A DNA stretch of 64,000 nucleotides, from assembly GCF_006094435.1 (NCBI RefSeq), contig NZ_CP034783.1:2383001-2447000 (forward strand). Direction: 5' to 3'. Positions 16,954-25,513 of the stretch are shown here, one piece after another (the stretch's first letter is position 1; each line of letters opens with the position of its first letter). The notes beneath the pieces were generated by a model. It was not told the DNA's origin. It worked only from the letters and a program-made list of their open reading frames with translations, and did not search any database. A program made the position numbers and the translations under genes. The stretch comes from Pseudomonas sp. MPC6. Lineage in GTDB: Bacteria > Pseudomonadota > Gammaproteobacteria > Pseudomonadales > Pseudomonadaceae.

Positions 16954-17738
16954 GCGTTCTCAATCGACTGATTCCCTACACCGGCCTGCGGGTGCTGATC
17001 TCTGGCGGCGCGGCCGGGATCGGTGAAGTGCTGGCAGCGGCTTACATGGAGGCGGGTGCAAAAGTGCATGTGTGTGATGTCAGCGAAGCCGCCATTGCAG
17101 CATTCCGCGACCGTTACCCGGACAGCGTTGCCACCCGTGCCGATGTGGGTGACCCGGCGCAGATTGAGGCGGTATTCAAGGTTCAGCGCGAACAGTTCGG
17201 TGGCCTCGATGTCCTGGTCAATAACGCCGGGATCGCCGGGCCGACCGCCGGGATCGATGCGGTCACCGACGAGGAATGGCAGCGCACCATCGACATCAAC
17301 CTCACGGCGCAATACCGCTTTGCCCATCACGCGGTGCCGCTGCTCAAAGCGTCACCCAACGCACATCTGATCCACATCGCGTCGGTGGCCGGCCGCCTGG
17401 GTTACGCCTGGCGCACGCCGTATGCCGCGACCAAGTGGGCCATCGTCGGCCTGATGAAATCCCTGGCATCCGAGTTGGGTGAAAGCGACATCCGCGTCAA
17501 CGCCTTGCTGCCCGGCATCGTCGAAGGCCCGCGCATGGACGGGGTGATTCGCGCCCGCGCCGAGCAGATGAACGTGCCAGAAGCGCAGATGCGTGGGGAG
17601 TACCTGAAAAAGATCTCGCTCAAACGCATGGTCACCGCCGAGGACGTTGCCGCCATGGCGCTGTTCCTGTGTTCGCCCGCCGCACGCAACGTGACCGGCC
17701 AGGCCATCAGCGTCGATGGCAACGTCGAGTACCTCTAA
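16950..17738 (+). CDS. Short-chain dehydrogenase/reductase, probable hydroxy acid oxidation step
   Basis: A 262-residue classical SDR with SGGAAGIGEVLA cofactor loop, NNAGIAGP, a catalytic Ser in HIASVAGRLGY and Tyr-X3-Lys in YAATKWAI. Asp in the CDVSE segment after the second strand predicts NAD(H) over NADP(H). It is coupled to the GntR gene and followed after 93 bp by a beta-keto acid cleavage enzyme. A likely job is oxidation of a 3-hydroxy acid to the 3-keto acid that the cleavage enzyme uses, as in carnitine breakdown; the actual substrate is unknown. Confidence 0.83.
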   Translation: MSVLNRLIPYTGLRVLISGGAAGIGEVLAAAYMEAGAKVHVCDVSEAAIAAFRDRYPDSVATRADVGDPAQIEAVFKVQREQFGGLDVLVNNAGIAGPTAGIDAVTDEEWQRTIDINLTAQYRFAHHAVPLLKASPNAHLIHIASVAGRLGYAWRTPYAATKWAIVGLMKSLASELGESDIRVNALLPGIVEGPRMDGVIRARAEQMNVPEAQMRGEYLKKISLKRMVTAEDVAAMALFLCSPAARNVTGQAISVDGNVEYL

Positions 17739-17831
17739 GCGTCTCGACTTCGGTTACAACAACGGCCGGACATAATCCGCGTCGAGTGACCCCAATAACT
17801 TTCTCGCCAAGAACAAGAACGGAGAACACTC

Positions 17832-18764
17832 ATGTCCAAAAATCGCCCGATCATCATTACCTGCGCCGTCACTGGCGCCATCCATACGCCGTCGATGTCG
17901 CCGCACTTGCCAATCACCCCGCAGGAAATTGCCGACGCCGCCATTGGTGCCGCCGAGGCCGGCGCCTCGATTGTGCACCTGCATGCCCGCGATCCAATCG
18001 ATGGGCGGCCGAGTCAGGATGTCGACCTGTTTCGTCAGTTCCTGCCGCAGATCAAGGCCAAGAGTGACGTGGTGATCAACATCACCACCGGCGGTGCGCC
18101 GACCATGGGCGTGGAAGAACGCCTGCAGCCTGTGGCACAACTCAAGCCGGAACTGGCGTCGCTGAACATGGGATCGATGAACTTCGGGCTGTACGAAATG
18201 CTCGATCGTTTCACCGAATTCAAGCACGACTGGGAGCGGCCATACCTGGCCGAGAGCGACGACCGGATCTTCCGCAATACCTTCCGCGACATCGCTCACA
18301 TTCTCAACGCCTGTGCCGAGAACCGTACCCGTTTTGAAATTGAATGCTACGACATCGGCCATCTGTACACCGCCGCACACTTCCTGCAGCGCGGGTTGCT
18401 CAAGGCGCCGATTTTCATTCAGTCGGTGTTCGGTCTGCGCGGCGGCATCGGTGGACATCCCGAGGACCTGGCGCACATGCGCCGTACGGCCGACCGCCTG
18501 TTCGGCGACGCGTACCAGTGGTCGATTCTCGGTGCCGGCCGCAATCAGATTCCGCTGGGCACCATGGGCCTGTCGATGGGCAGCCATGTACGCGTCGGCC
18601 TTGAGGATTCGCTGTGGGACGGGCCCGGCAAACTGGCCGCGTCCAATGCCGATCAGGTCAAGCGCATTCGCACGGTGATCGAAGCCCTGGGCGGGCGCGT
18701 GGCGACGCCGGATGAGGCGCGGGAAATGCTCGATCTCAAGGGCAAGGACCAGGTCGATTTTTAA
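17832..18764 (+). CDS. Beta-keto acid cleavage enzyme (BKACE, DUF849 family)
   Basis: A 310-residue TIM-barrel enzyme of the BKACE family, which condenses a beta-keto acid with acetyl-CoA to give acetoacetate and a new CoA ester. The metal-binding HLHARDP is at about residues 46-52, with PIIITCAVTGAIHTPSMSPHLP at the N-terminus, the glycine-rich INITTGG, and GAGRNQIPLGTM near the end. Members cleave 3-keto-5-aminohexanoate, dehydrocarnitine and many other keto acids, so specificity cannot be read from family alone. Preceded by a good site (GGAG) before ATG 17832. Confidence 0.87.
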   Translation: MSKNRPIIITCAVTGAIHTPSMSPHLPITPQEIADAAIGAAEAGASIVHLHARDPIDGRPSQDVDLFRQFLPQIKAKSDVVINITTGGAPTMGVEERLQPVAQLKPELASLNMGSMNFGLYEMLDRFTEFKHDWERPYLAESDDRIFRNTFRDIAHILNACAENRTRFEIECYDIGHLYTAAHFLQRGLLKAPIFIQSVFGLRGGIGGHPEDLAHMRRTADRLFGDAYQWSILGAGRNQIPLGTMGLSMGSHVRVGLEDSLWDGPGKLAASNADQVKRIRTVIEALGGRVATPDEAREMLDLKGKDQVDF

Positions 18765-18779
18765 TAGCGTTGTCATGAT

Positions 18780-18804
18780 GGCGCCGGCCTGGGTGGTCGG
18801 CGCC
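18780..18804 (+). terminator. GC-rich hairpin after the BKACE gene
   Basis: GGCGCCG (18780-18786) pairs with CGGCGCC (18798-18804) across 11 bases. There is no T tract, so it may be a weak terminator or an mRNA-stabilising hairpin between the BKACE and transporter genes. Confidence 0.35.
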
Positions 18805-18922
18805 TGGTGTTGACAACGAAACCTGTCCTCTTCATAAAAACAGTCAGCTCAGCTTTTTTTTGCTCACGGCGGCCAGCGTTGCCGGGGCTTCTCTACAGCT
18901 GTAGCTGCAAGAGGTTTGCGCG

Positions 18923-20263
18923 ATGACAATAACAAGAACCATCGGAACACCTGATACCCCCCGAGACTCGGCGACGCTGAACAAGTTGATGTTCGTCAAG
19001 CTGATGCCGTTGCTGATTGCGGCCTACGTGCTGAGCTTTCTTGACCGGACCAACATCGCGTTGGCCAAGCATCAACTGGATATCGACCTGGGCATTTCCG
19101 CTGCCGCCTACGGGCTGGGAGCCGGGCTGTTCTTTCTCACCTACGCACTGTCGGAAGTGCCCAGCAACCTGATCATGCACAAGGTCGGCGCGCGGTTCTG
19201 GATTGCGCGAATCATGGTCACCTGGGGTTTGATCTCGGCGGCGATGGCGTTCGTCCAGGGCGAAACGTCGTTCTACGTGTTGCGCCTGCTGCTGGGCATC
19301 GCCGAAGCGGGGCTGTTCCCTGGCGTCATGCTGTACCTGACATACTGGTTCGGCCGCGAACAACGGGCGCGGGCCACCGGTTATTTTCTGTTGGGCGTGT
19401 GTTTCGCCAACATCATCGGCGGGCCACTGGGTGCCGCGCTCATGCAACTGGACGGTGTGTGGGGCTGGCGTGGTTGGCAGTGGATGTTCATGCTCGAGGG
19501 CCTGCCGGCGGTGTTCTTCGCCATGGTGGTCTGGAAAAAATTGCCGGACCGTCCCAGCAAGGCGCCTTGGCTGAGCGCCGCCGAAGCCGAGCAGATCGAA
19601 CGGCGGTTGGCCGCTGAATCGGAGGAGGGCGCCGGCGCCGGCGGTCACTCGTTCAAACAATGCCTGACCCCGCAGATTCTGTTGGCGATCCTGGTCTACT
19701 TCTGCCACCAGATCACGATCTACACGGTGATCTTTTTCCTGCCCGGCATCATCGGCAAATACGGCGAGCTGAGTACCTTGCAGATCGGCTTGTTGACTTC
19801 CCTGCCTTGGCTGGCGGCCGCTGCGGGCGCTATCGCACTGCCCCGATTTGCCACCACGCCGGCGCGTGCCCGGCAAATGCTGGTCGCGGGTTTGCTGACC
19901 ATGGCCGCAGGCCTGGGAATCGCCTCGCTGGCGGGACCGGTGATCAGTCTGCTGGGCTTCTGCATATCGGCGGTGATGTTCTTCGTCGTGCAGTCGATCA
20001 TCTTTCTCTACCCCGCTTCGCGACTCAAGGGCGCGGCGCTCGCAGGAGGGTTGGGATTCGTCAACTCGTGCGGCCTGCTGGGCGGTTTCGTCGGCCCCTC
20101 CGTGATGGGGTTGATCGAGCAAAGTACCGGCAATGCCATGAACGGCATGAAAATCGTGGCGATTATCCTGGTGCTCGCGGCGATAGCGGCATTGCGATTG
20201 CGTCAGGGCCATGAGCACAAGGTGGATAAACAACGGCTGCAAAGTCGGCGACAGCCTGTGTGA
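18923..20263 (+). CDS. MFS transporter, anion:cation symporter (phthalate/ACS) family
   Basis: A 446-residue 12-helix major facilitator permease. The N-terminal LMFVKLMPLLIAAYVLSFLDRTNIALAK and the following YGLGAGLFFLTYALSEVPSNL are hallmarks of the anion:cation symporter family that takes up phthalate, tartrate, 4-hydroxyphenylacetate and sugar acids. A cytoplasmic loop at about 210-235 splits the two halves. It follows the SDR and BKACE genes on the same strand and is likely the uptake system for that pathway's acid. Confidence 0.87.
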   Translation: MTITRTIGTPDTPRDSATLNKLMFVKLMPLLIAAYVLSFLDRTNIALAKHQLDIDLGISAAAYGLGAGLFFLTYALSEVPSNLIMHKVGARFWIARIMVTWGLISAAMAFVQGETSFYVLRLLLGIAEAGLFPGVMLYLTYWFGREQRARATGYFLLGVCFANIIGGPLGAALMQLDGVWGWRGWQWMFMLEGLPAVFFAMVVWKKLPDRPSKAPWLSAAEAEQIERRLAAESEEGAGAGGHSFKQCLTPQILLAILVYFCHQITIYTVIFFLPGIIGKYGELSTLQIGLLTSLPWLAAAAGAIALPRFATTPARARQMLVAGLLTMAAGLGIASLAGPVISLLGFCISAVMFFVVQSIIFLYPASRLKGAALAGGLGFVNSCGLLGGFVGPSVMGLIEQSTGNAMNGMKIVAIILVLAAIAALRLRQGHEHKVDKQRLQSRRQPV

Positions 20264-20432
20264 GTGCGCGCTGATAACAATGCTGCCGGTCGGGGGTGGG
20301 AGTGGTCGTGGTATCCGCGACATTTCCACCTCGGTTTCCCATCGGACTGGGCGCTGTTGAATTTGCGTTATGCCCCGGTCCTGCCATTTGAGATTCGACC
20401 CAAGATCGTGATTGGTTTATTTTTTGTTCTTA

Positions 20433-20456
20433 AAGCACCCTTTTTGGTGCTTTTTT
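20433..20456 (+). terminator. Rho-independent terminator after the MFS gene
   Basis: AAGCACC and GGTGCTT form a stem over a short T-rich loop, followed by a T run. It lies about 170 bp after the MFS stop. The rest of 20264-20642 shows no other feature that can be supported. Confidence 0.8.
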
Positions 20457-20642
20457 CTTGTTTTTTTAAACCCGTTTGGGGTCGGTGAATCATGTTCGGG
20501 AATGAGTTCCAACTGCGAACCGTGCCGAGTATCTGGCCAGACGAATCGGCCTTGGCGCCGCTTGGCAGAAATGCGGTCCCGAAAAAAGAGACCGCAGCAC
20601 AGGCCGCAGGGCTTACTCACATTCGGCCTCAGTCAACCCCAG

Positions 20643-21002
20643 CTACTCACGCGGATCGATCTGATTCAGCACCTGATTCGCCGTGATTTCTGCCAGCATG
20701 ATGCTATTGGAAATGCCCAACAAGGCGTGACGCGACCCGCCGTCCAGATGATCCACCACGTGATGAACAATCACATCGACCGAGGCCAGCGTTTCGACCA
20801 GATAAACCATGAGGGTCTCGGTCGTCGCCTTTGGGTCGACGGTAAACAGCGTGCTGGGTGTGCGCGGGGTGGCTTTGATGTCGGCAGTCGAGGGGAAGTG
20901 AAAATCGAGGGCGTGTTCGGCAGCCTCGTTGTGTATGTTTGAATCGGGTTCGTTTGGGGATGCTGGAACGGTGTTCGGAGGATTGGGTGTGACCTTGAAC
21001 AT
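20643..21002 (-). CDS. DUF6124-like small Pseudomonas protein
   Basis: A 119-residue soluble protein of unknown function. The layout MFKVTPNPP, then EAAEHALDF, a central TLFTVDPKATTETLMVYLVETLAS and a C-terminal helix (ALLGISNSIMLAEITANQVLNQID) matches a family of small proteins common in Pseudomonas, which I recall as DUF6124. ATG 21002 has AGGAA upstream. It is a single-gene unit reading leftward. Confidence 0.65.
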   Translation of the reverse strand: MFKVTPNPPNTVPASPNEPDSNIHNEAAEHALDFHFPSTADIKATPRTPSTLFTVDPKATTETLMVYLVETLASVDVIVHHVVDHLDGGSRHALLGISNSIMLAEITANQVLNQIDPRE

Positions 21003-21416
21003 ATCTTAGGTTCCTGAAGGTGTGCCAACCCCCCTGCTGCTAAACGAAGAGGGTGGCAGCTGCACGCAGGTTAGCAGACCGGTGAACCTAAGAAACCGGC
21101 GCGCCCAAGGGCGCCCTGCGCACAGCCACCATCAAAATGCAGGCAAAAAACCTGGCTGATAGGAGCGTTGCACGTCTTAGGTTATCTATGGGCTGCTAAA
21201 CCCGATCACTGATGGGCAGTGACGCGAATCAAGTTACCTAGCGGCCCCAAGGCGCACAAGCCGGCGGATTCTGGCGTACCCGTAGGCAACGGCGCAAGGT
21301 GTTGTAGCTTTCAGAAGGTAAGCAGTAGGACGTTTAAACACGCGCCTTGCGCGGATGTTTAATTTGCAAGCGAAGGTGACGGCACGTCTTATTTTCGCAA
21401 GACAGGAGACCTGGCG
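21003..21416. other. Intergenic region between two divergent small genes
   Basis: About 410 bp with no credible ORF. A cttaggtt motif appears near the DUF6124-like start and again near 21180, and GC-rich inverted stretches occur near 21095-21120. No tRNA-like fold was recognised. Confidence 0.4.
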
Positions 21417-21983
21417 GTGAGCCAACGGATTTATATCAGCGGAGCTTCAGGGGCAGGCGTGAGCACGTTAGGAGCAGCATTGGCTGAAAGGCTTCGCATA
21501 CCTCATGTTGATGTCGATGATTACTATTGGTACCCGACGGATCCACCCTTCGAAAAATCACGTCCGCCTGAAGAGCGACTGGTTCTGATAAAACGAGTGC
21601 TGGCTGATCTCCCTTGGGCGCTGTCCGGATCATTGGATGGCTGGGGGGGCGAGGTGATTCAAAGCGCTGATCTGGTGGTATTCGTTGACACTCCGACACC
21701 GCTCCGTATGGAGCGCTTGAGGTCACGCGAATCACGACGGTATGGCCCGCGCATTTTGCCTGGCGGCGATATGTATGCGAACCACCAAAAATTTCTCACA
21801 TGGGCGCAAAGCTATGAAGCAGGCAGTCGAGCGGGCCGTAGTAGACCTAGACATGAGCTGTGGCTCAAGCACTTGACTAAACCAACCCTCAGATTGAACG
21901 GAGAGATCGCGATCGCAGAAATGGTGATGACTGTAGTCGCGGCGATTTCAGAGTTGACTCACCAGGAATCAACAAGCGGTTGA
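21417..21983 (+). CDS. P-loop kinase-like protein (adenylate kinase-like AAA family)
   Basis: A 188-residue protein starting with the P-loop-like YISGASGAGVSTLGAALAERL, where the usual Walker Lys is replaced by Val. Then come HVDVDDYYWYPTDPPFEKSR and a charged lid-like stretch (RMERLRSRESRRYG). Proteins of this small-nucleotide-kinase-like family often lack the Walker Lys (GSGTTTLG), so the substitution is not by itself a sign of decay. The start is GTG at 21417 with AGGAG eight bases upstream. It is the last gene before the left repeat of the T6SS island; substrate unknown. Confidence 0.7.
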   Translation: MSQRIYISGASGAGVSTLGAALAERLRIPHVDVDDYYWYPTDPPFEKSRPPEERLVLIKRVLADLPWALSGSLDGWGGEVIQSADLVVFVDTPTPLRMERLRSRESRRYGPRILPGGDMYANHQKFLTWAQSYEAGSRAGRSRPRHELWLKHLTKPTLRLNGEIAIAEMVMTVVAAISELTHQESTSG

Positions 21984-22011
21984 ATCGCTCTAGTCCCGAA
22001 ATAGATCAGTC
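21981..22011. repeat. Left copy of 31-bp direct repeat bounding the T6SS island
   Basis: Starts tgaatcgctctagtcccgaa and continues 11 bases more. The same 31 bases with one change (a to g at position 12) occur at 54533-54563 in the same orientation. Sequences on both sides of the two copies differ. The copy overlaps the last bases of the P-loop gene. Confidence 0.85.
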
Positions 22012-22025
22012 ACCCTTTTTGGTCC

Positions 22026-22299
22026 ACGGTAACGCCGGACTTGGTCTGGCTCCCGCGTTGACGTTCAGTGCTGCGTCCCTTGCCATGTTTGAGATCCGGG
22101 GCGGCGCTGTTGGCACTGGTAGAGCTGTCTTCGGGTTCGGCTTTTTTTTGTGCCGCAAGTTGAGCACGAAGCTTGCCAATTTCCTGATCCAGCTCCAGAG
22201 TTTTCTTGCTCTGCAATGACTTCCAGTTGGCTTCAAATTGCGTGGAACCAAAAGAGCTGGGCTTGTAAGACTGATACCAATCACGCGCATTCTGCAAGG
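22026..22299 (-). pseudogene. Internal fragment of a LysM effector gene
   Basis: The leftward reading corresponds to residues about 188-277 of the LysM effector encoded at 27188-29698 (ARDWYQSYKPSSFG, FEANWKSLQSKKTLELDQEI, HGKGRSTERQRGSQTKSGVT). Neither the LysM domain nor the downstream toxin part is present. The homology stops 15 bp from the 31-bp repeat on one side and at about 22299 on the other, where it joins a copy of the hcp 5' region. It is a remnant. Confidence 0.85.
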
Positions 22300-22500
22300 A
22301 TGCTCTCGTTGCTGGAAATATTGGAACCCACAGGCATTTGCAGTGCAGGCTTCAGAACCGCTTTCAAAATTTATGCCAGTTAAATTTAATTCATTATTTA
22401 TCGAGTGTATCAATATATAGTCGAAGATTAAGCCCGTTATTTTTATCTAAATTTGAGATAAGTGTGCAAGAAGTTGCGCAGTTTCTTGCGCATGCTGACG
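22300..22500 (-). other. Decayed copy of the hcp upstream region
   Basis: This stretch matches 33226-33440, the DNA upstream of hcp, starting from the ribosome-binding region (atgctct-c-ttgctg). The position matching the hcp sigma-54 promoter is at 22339-22354 and reads, leftward, TGAAGCCTGCACTGCA, so the invariant -24 GG has become GA. It appears to be a scar of an earlier hcp-linked effector module. Confidence 0.75.
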
Positions 22501-22727
22501 ATTTGGTTTTGGTCGGTGGCCGCGTCGTGAGCGGGCGGGGTGCTTCAAAAAACTCATCTAAATTAAATTTTTTGTTTGCGATGCTGCGTAAGTGATTGTT
22601 CGCACATTGATAATATTTTTAAGGATAAGGTGTTTTGATAGATGGAGTGCGGGAACTTTCAGGTTTTTACTTTGCATGAGAAATGATAAGATATGGGCCT
22701 TCAGTTTGCATGTATAAGGATATTTTA
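22462..22727 (+). repeat. Upstream repeat, copy 1, of the SUMF1 lipoprotein genes
   Basis: About 260 bp that recur before each of the three lipoprotein genes (also 24205-24463 and 25880-26140). Shared landmarks are cttgcgcatgctg-cgatttgg, tttgcgatgctgc, an aaggtgtttt stretch, ttgcatga-aaatgata, and the ribosome site ataaggatatttt-a-atg. This first copy is the most divergent. It probably carries the promoter of each gene. Confidence 0.75.
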
Positions 22728-23723
22728 ATGGTCGGACGCGTTTTATTACCCCTTTGCACTTTACTGCTGCTTACAGGCTGCCAAGCGCAACCTTCCCCTC
22801 TACCAAAAAGCGAAAAACTCTCACCCTATAAGGTCTCTCAGATTGCTGCGACCATTGAACAGAAATACCCAAAACTTTCCACCGAGGTTCGCGGCAAGCT
22901 ACTGAATACCGTGGTGCAGTCATTGGATAACATGGTGTTTGTCGAGGGTGGCGAGTTCCAGATGGGCGATTTTGGTTGGCCGTATGATGATGACCCTACA
23001 AATATGTGCGACTGGCCATGCGGTGTGGCCCCGGAACGGATGGGCCATATCAGCATGGACGGCGATGACGACTTCGTCCATCCGGTCAAGCTGAGCAGTT
23101 ACTCCCTGTCAAAATTTCAGGCAACACTGGGCGATTTCGATTTGTTCTTTATTGCTCAGGGCAAACCGTTGTTTGATGCTGAATATCGTGAACGAGAAAA
23201 TTTAAAGATTAAGCGTTACGCACCGAACCTACCTGCACCGGCCAAAAGCTGGCAAGAAGCCAAGGACTACTGTGGTTGGTTAGGGGAGCTAAGTGGTTTT
23301 CCAGTGGATCTACCCACAGAAGCCCAGTGGGAATATGCAGCCCGCAATCGTGGTCAACATGTGATGTTCTCCACCGACAATGGGAGCTTGAACTATGGAC
23401 GAAACTTTCCCAAACCAGGCTCAGGTCATACCTTTGCAGTTGATAGCTTTGTCCCTAACCCACTGGGGATTTATAATCTGTCTGGGAATGCCACCGACTG
23501 GGTCAATGACTGGTACGACAAAGACTATTACCGCCACTCACCACTCGAGAATCCTACCGGCCCTGAAACGGGCACACATCGGATTCACAGAGGATCGAAT
23601 TATCCAGAAGATCCATTGCTCAGCGCTAGTACAGTACGACGGTGGGCTGATAAGCCTGTAGCTGAGGGGTACTTTCAAGGGAATGGTTTTCGCTGTTCTA
23701 TTCAATTCAATAAGCCGCTATAA
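22728..23723 (+). CDS. SUMF1-fold lipoprotein, copy 1, candidate T6SS immunity protein
   Basis: A 331-residue lipoprotein: signal peptide with lipobox LLTGC and lipidated Cys18, next residues Gln-Ala, which favours the outer membrane. From about residue 75 the chain has the formylglycine-generating-enzyme (SUMF1) pattern: MVFVEGGEFQMGDFG, WQEAKDYCGWLG, LPTEAQWEYAARNRG, GNATDWVNDWYDKDYY and a final GFRCS. The Cys pair that catalytic enzymes carry in the RGGS-like region is absent (RIHRGSNYPEDPLLSA), so a binding role is more likely than catalysis. It faces a remnant of the effector tail. Tandem paralogous immunity lipoproteins next to an effector are known elsewhere, for example beside the PldB phospholipase of P. 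aeruginosa. Start 22728 has AAGGA nearby as in the other copies. Confidence 0.8.
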   Translation: MVGRVLLPLCTLLLLTGCQAQPSPLPKSEKLSPYKVSQIAATIEQKYPKLSTEVRGKLLNTVVQSLDNMVFVEGGEFQMGDFGWPYDDDPTNMCDWPCGVAPERMGHISMDGDDDFVHPVKLSSYSLSKFQATLGDFDLFFIAQGKPLFDAEYRERENLKIKRYAPNLPAPAKSWQEAKDYCGWLGELSGFPVDLPTEAQWEYAARNRGQHVMFSTDNGSLNYGRNFPKPGSGHTFAVDSFVPNPLGIYNLSGNATDWVNDWYDKDYYRHSPLENPTGPETGTHRIHRGSNYPEDPLLSASTVRRWADKPVAEGYFQGNGFRCSIQFNKPL

Positions 23724-23732
23724 ACTCCGAAA

Positions 23733-23763
23733 AATAAGAGGGCGCTATTACGCCCTCGTTATT
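23733..23763. terminator. Bidirectional terminator between lipoprotein 1 and the effector-tail remnant
   Basis: GAGGGCG (23738-23744) and CGCCCTC (23751-23757) pair over a six-base loop, flanked by AATAA and TTATT, which suits termination from both sides of these convergent reading frames. Confidence 0.8.
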
Positions 23764-23773
23764 GGTTCACGAT

Positions 23774-24190
23774 TTATGCCAGCCCATCAAATCTGCCACT
23801 GTTCTGCGCAGCCACCAGCACAGCCTCCTTACGCCATGCGTTGCTAGGGCTCCAGGCCACTCGGACCGGACTGTCGGAAGTCTGATTAATCGCCAGGCTG
23901 TCAATAAAACGATTGAACTGGTCTTGTTCGTGCCCATTGAGCAAGGCGTTGATCCGTTCCAAACTCGCCATGGCCTTGACCTTTGTCCCGTCGAGGGAAC
24001 AATGCTCCAGCACTTCAATAAATTGCCGCCTGCGACGTACCTCGGACAGAAGAATGACCAGGGCCTTCTCCTGCTTTTCGTTGAAGCTACCAGTCCCCCT
24101 GGCAATAACCCCTTCTGTTAGCAGGTAGACCATCGGCCCAATGGTTTTAGGTGGCAGCATGCTACTGGAATATCTCGCTCCCGAAGCCGC
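23774..24190 (-). pseudogene. Orphan C-terminal tail of the LysM effector, copy 1
   Basis: Leftward reading matches the last 128 residues (about 709-836) of the full effector almost exactly: LPPKTIGPMVYLLTEGVIARG, SFNEKQEKALVILLSEVRR and SGRFDGLA at the stop. The frame is intact from an ATG at 24160, so a short product could be made, but no ribosome-binding site or N-terminal part is evident. Similarity fades at about 24190, where the upstream repeat of lipoprotein 2 begins. It lies tail to tail with lipoprotein 1. Confidence 0.8.
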
Positions 24191-24204
24191 TTCCTTATAA
24201 ACAG

Positions 24205-24463
24205 TTGGTTGTGCAACTTCTTGCGCATGCTGGCGATTTGGTTTTGGTCAGTGTTTACATAGTAAGCGGACGGGGTGCTTTCAGAAAAAATCATTTGAGT
24301 AAATTTGGTCGTTTGCGATGCTGCATAAATGGTTGTTCGTACATTAATGACATTTTTAAGAATAAGGTGTTTTCGTAGGTGAGAGGCAACGATTTTCAGT
24401 TTTTACCTTGCATGAAAAATGATAAAATTTTGCCTTTCAGTTTTCCTTCATAAGGATATTTGA
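24205..24463 (+). repeat. Upstream repeat, copy 2, of the SUMF1 lipoprotein genes
   Basis: Closely similar to 25880-26140 and more distantly to 22462-22727. Ends with cataaggatatttga just before the start codon. It probably supplies promoter and ribosome-binding site. Confidence 0.75.
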
Positions 24464-25462
24464 ATGGTTGGGCGCATTTTATTACCCCTTTGCACTTTAC
24501 TGCTGTTTACAGGCTGCCAAGCGCAACCTTCCCCTCTACCAAAAAGCCAAAAACTCTCACCCGATAAGGTCTCTCAGATCGCTGCGACTATTGAACAGAA
24601 ATACCCAAAACTTTCCACCGAGGTTCGTGGCAAGCTACTGAATACCGTGGTTCAGTCACTGGATAACATGGTGTTTGTCGAGGGTGGTGAATTCCAGATG
24701 GGAGATTTTGGTTGGCCTTATGACGATGACCCGACAAATATGTGCGACTGGCCATGCGGTGTGGACCCGGAACGGATGGGCCATATCAGCATGGACGGTG
24801 ATGACGACTTTGTTCATTCCGTTAAACTGAGCAGTTACTCCTTGTCGAAATTTCAAACAACACTGGGGGATTTCGATTTGTTCTTTATTGCTCATGGCAA
24901 ACCGTTGTTTGATGCTGAATATCGTGAACGAGAAGAGTTACAGGAAAAGCTTTACGCGCCCAAGCTGCCAGCGCCGGTCCAAAGCTGGCAAGAAGCCAAG
25001 GACTATTGCGGTTGGTTAGGGGTGCTAAGTGGTTTTCCTGTGGATCTGCCCACTGAGGCCCAGTGGGAATATGCCGCACGCAATCGTGGGAAGCATGTGG
25101 CGTTCTCCACCGACAATGGGAGCCTGAGCTATGGACGTAACTTCCCTGCATCGGGTAAAGGTAAACGGACCTTTGCGGTTGATAGTTTTGTTCCTAACCC
25201 CTTGGGGATTTACAACCTGTCTGGAAATGCCACCGACTGGGTCAATGACTGGTATGACAAAGACTATTATCGCCACTCACCGCTTGAGAATCCGACCGGC
25301 CCCGAGACAGGCACACTCAGAATTCGTAGGGGTTCGGGGTATGGCGAAGACCCATTGCTCAGCGCGAGTACCGTACGACGGTGGGCAGATGAACCTGTAA
25401 GAAAACGGCACGCCCCAGGCTATAGCTTCCGCTGTTCAGTGCAATCCGATCAGCCGCTATAG
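24464..25462 (+). CDS. SUMF1-fold lipoprotein, copy 2, candidate T6SS immunity protein
   Basis: A 332-residue paralogue of the genes on either side, with the same lipobox (LLFTGC) and SUMF1 landmarks. The first about 150 residues are nearly identical to copies 1 and 3. Differences cluster in the second half, for example REELQEKLYAPKLPAPVQ, FPASGKGKRTF and RRGSGYGEDPLL, ending EPVRKRHAPGYSFRCS. Such localised variation on a constant scaffold is expected if the surface contacts a varying partner. A Cys pair in NMCDWPCG is shared by all three copies and could be a disulfide in the periplasm. No catalytic Cys pair is seen in the C-terminal region. Confidence 0.8.
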   Translation: MVGRILLPLCTLLLFTGCQAQPSPLPKSQKLSPDKVSQIAATIEQKYPKLSTEVRGKLLNTVVQSLDNMVFVEGGEFQMGDFGWPYDDDPTNMCDWPCGVDPERMGHISMDGDDDFVHSVKLSSYSLSKFQTTLGDFDLFFIAHGKPLFDAEYREREELQEKLYAPKLPAPVQSWQEAKDYCGWLGVLSGFPVDLPTEAQWEYAARNRGKHVAFSTDNGSLSYGRNFPASGKGKRTFAVDSFVPNPLGIYNLSGNATDWVNDWYDKDYYRHSPLENPTGPETGTLRIRRGSGYGEDPLLSASTVRRWADEPVRKRHAPGYSFRCSVQSDQPL

Positions 25463-25471
25463 AGCAGAAAC

Positions 25472-25500
25472 AATGAGGGCGCTATCAATACGCCCTCATT
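25472..25500. terminator. Bidirectional terminator between lipoprotein 2 and the effector-tail remnant
   Basis: AATGAGGGCG (25472-25481) pairs perfectly with CGCCCTCATT (25491-25500) over nine bases, followed by ATTT. Same position and core as the hairpin after copy 1. Confidence 0.8.
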
Positions 25501-25513
25501 ATTTGCTCAGCGT

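Noticed and set aside
21003..22011. tRNA or integrase as insertion site of the T6SS island
   Set aside because: No cloverleaf-like sequence and no recombinase gene could be recognised next to either repeat.
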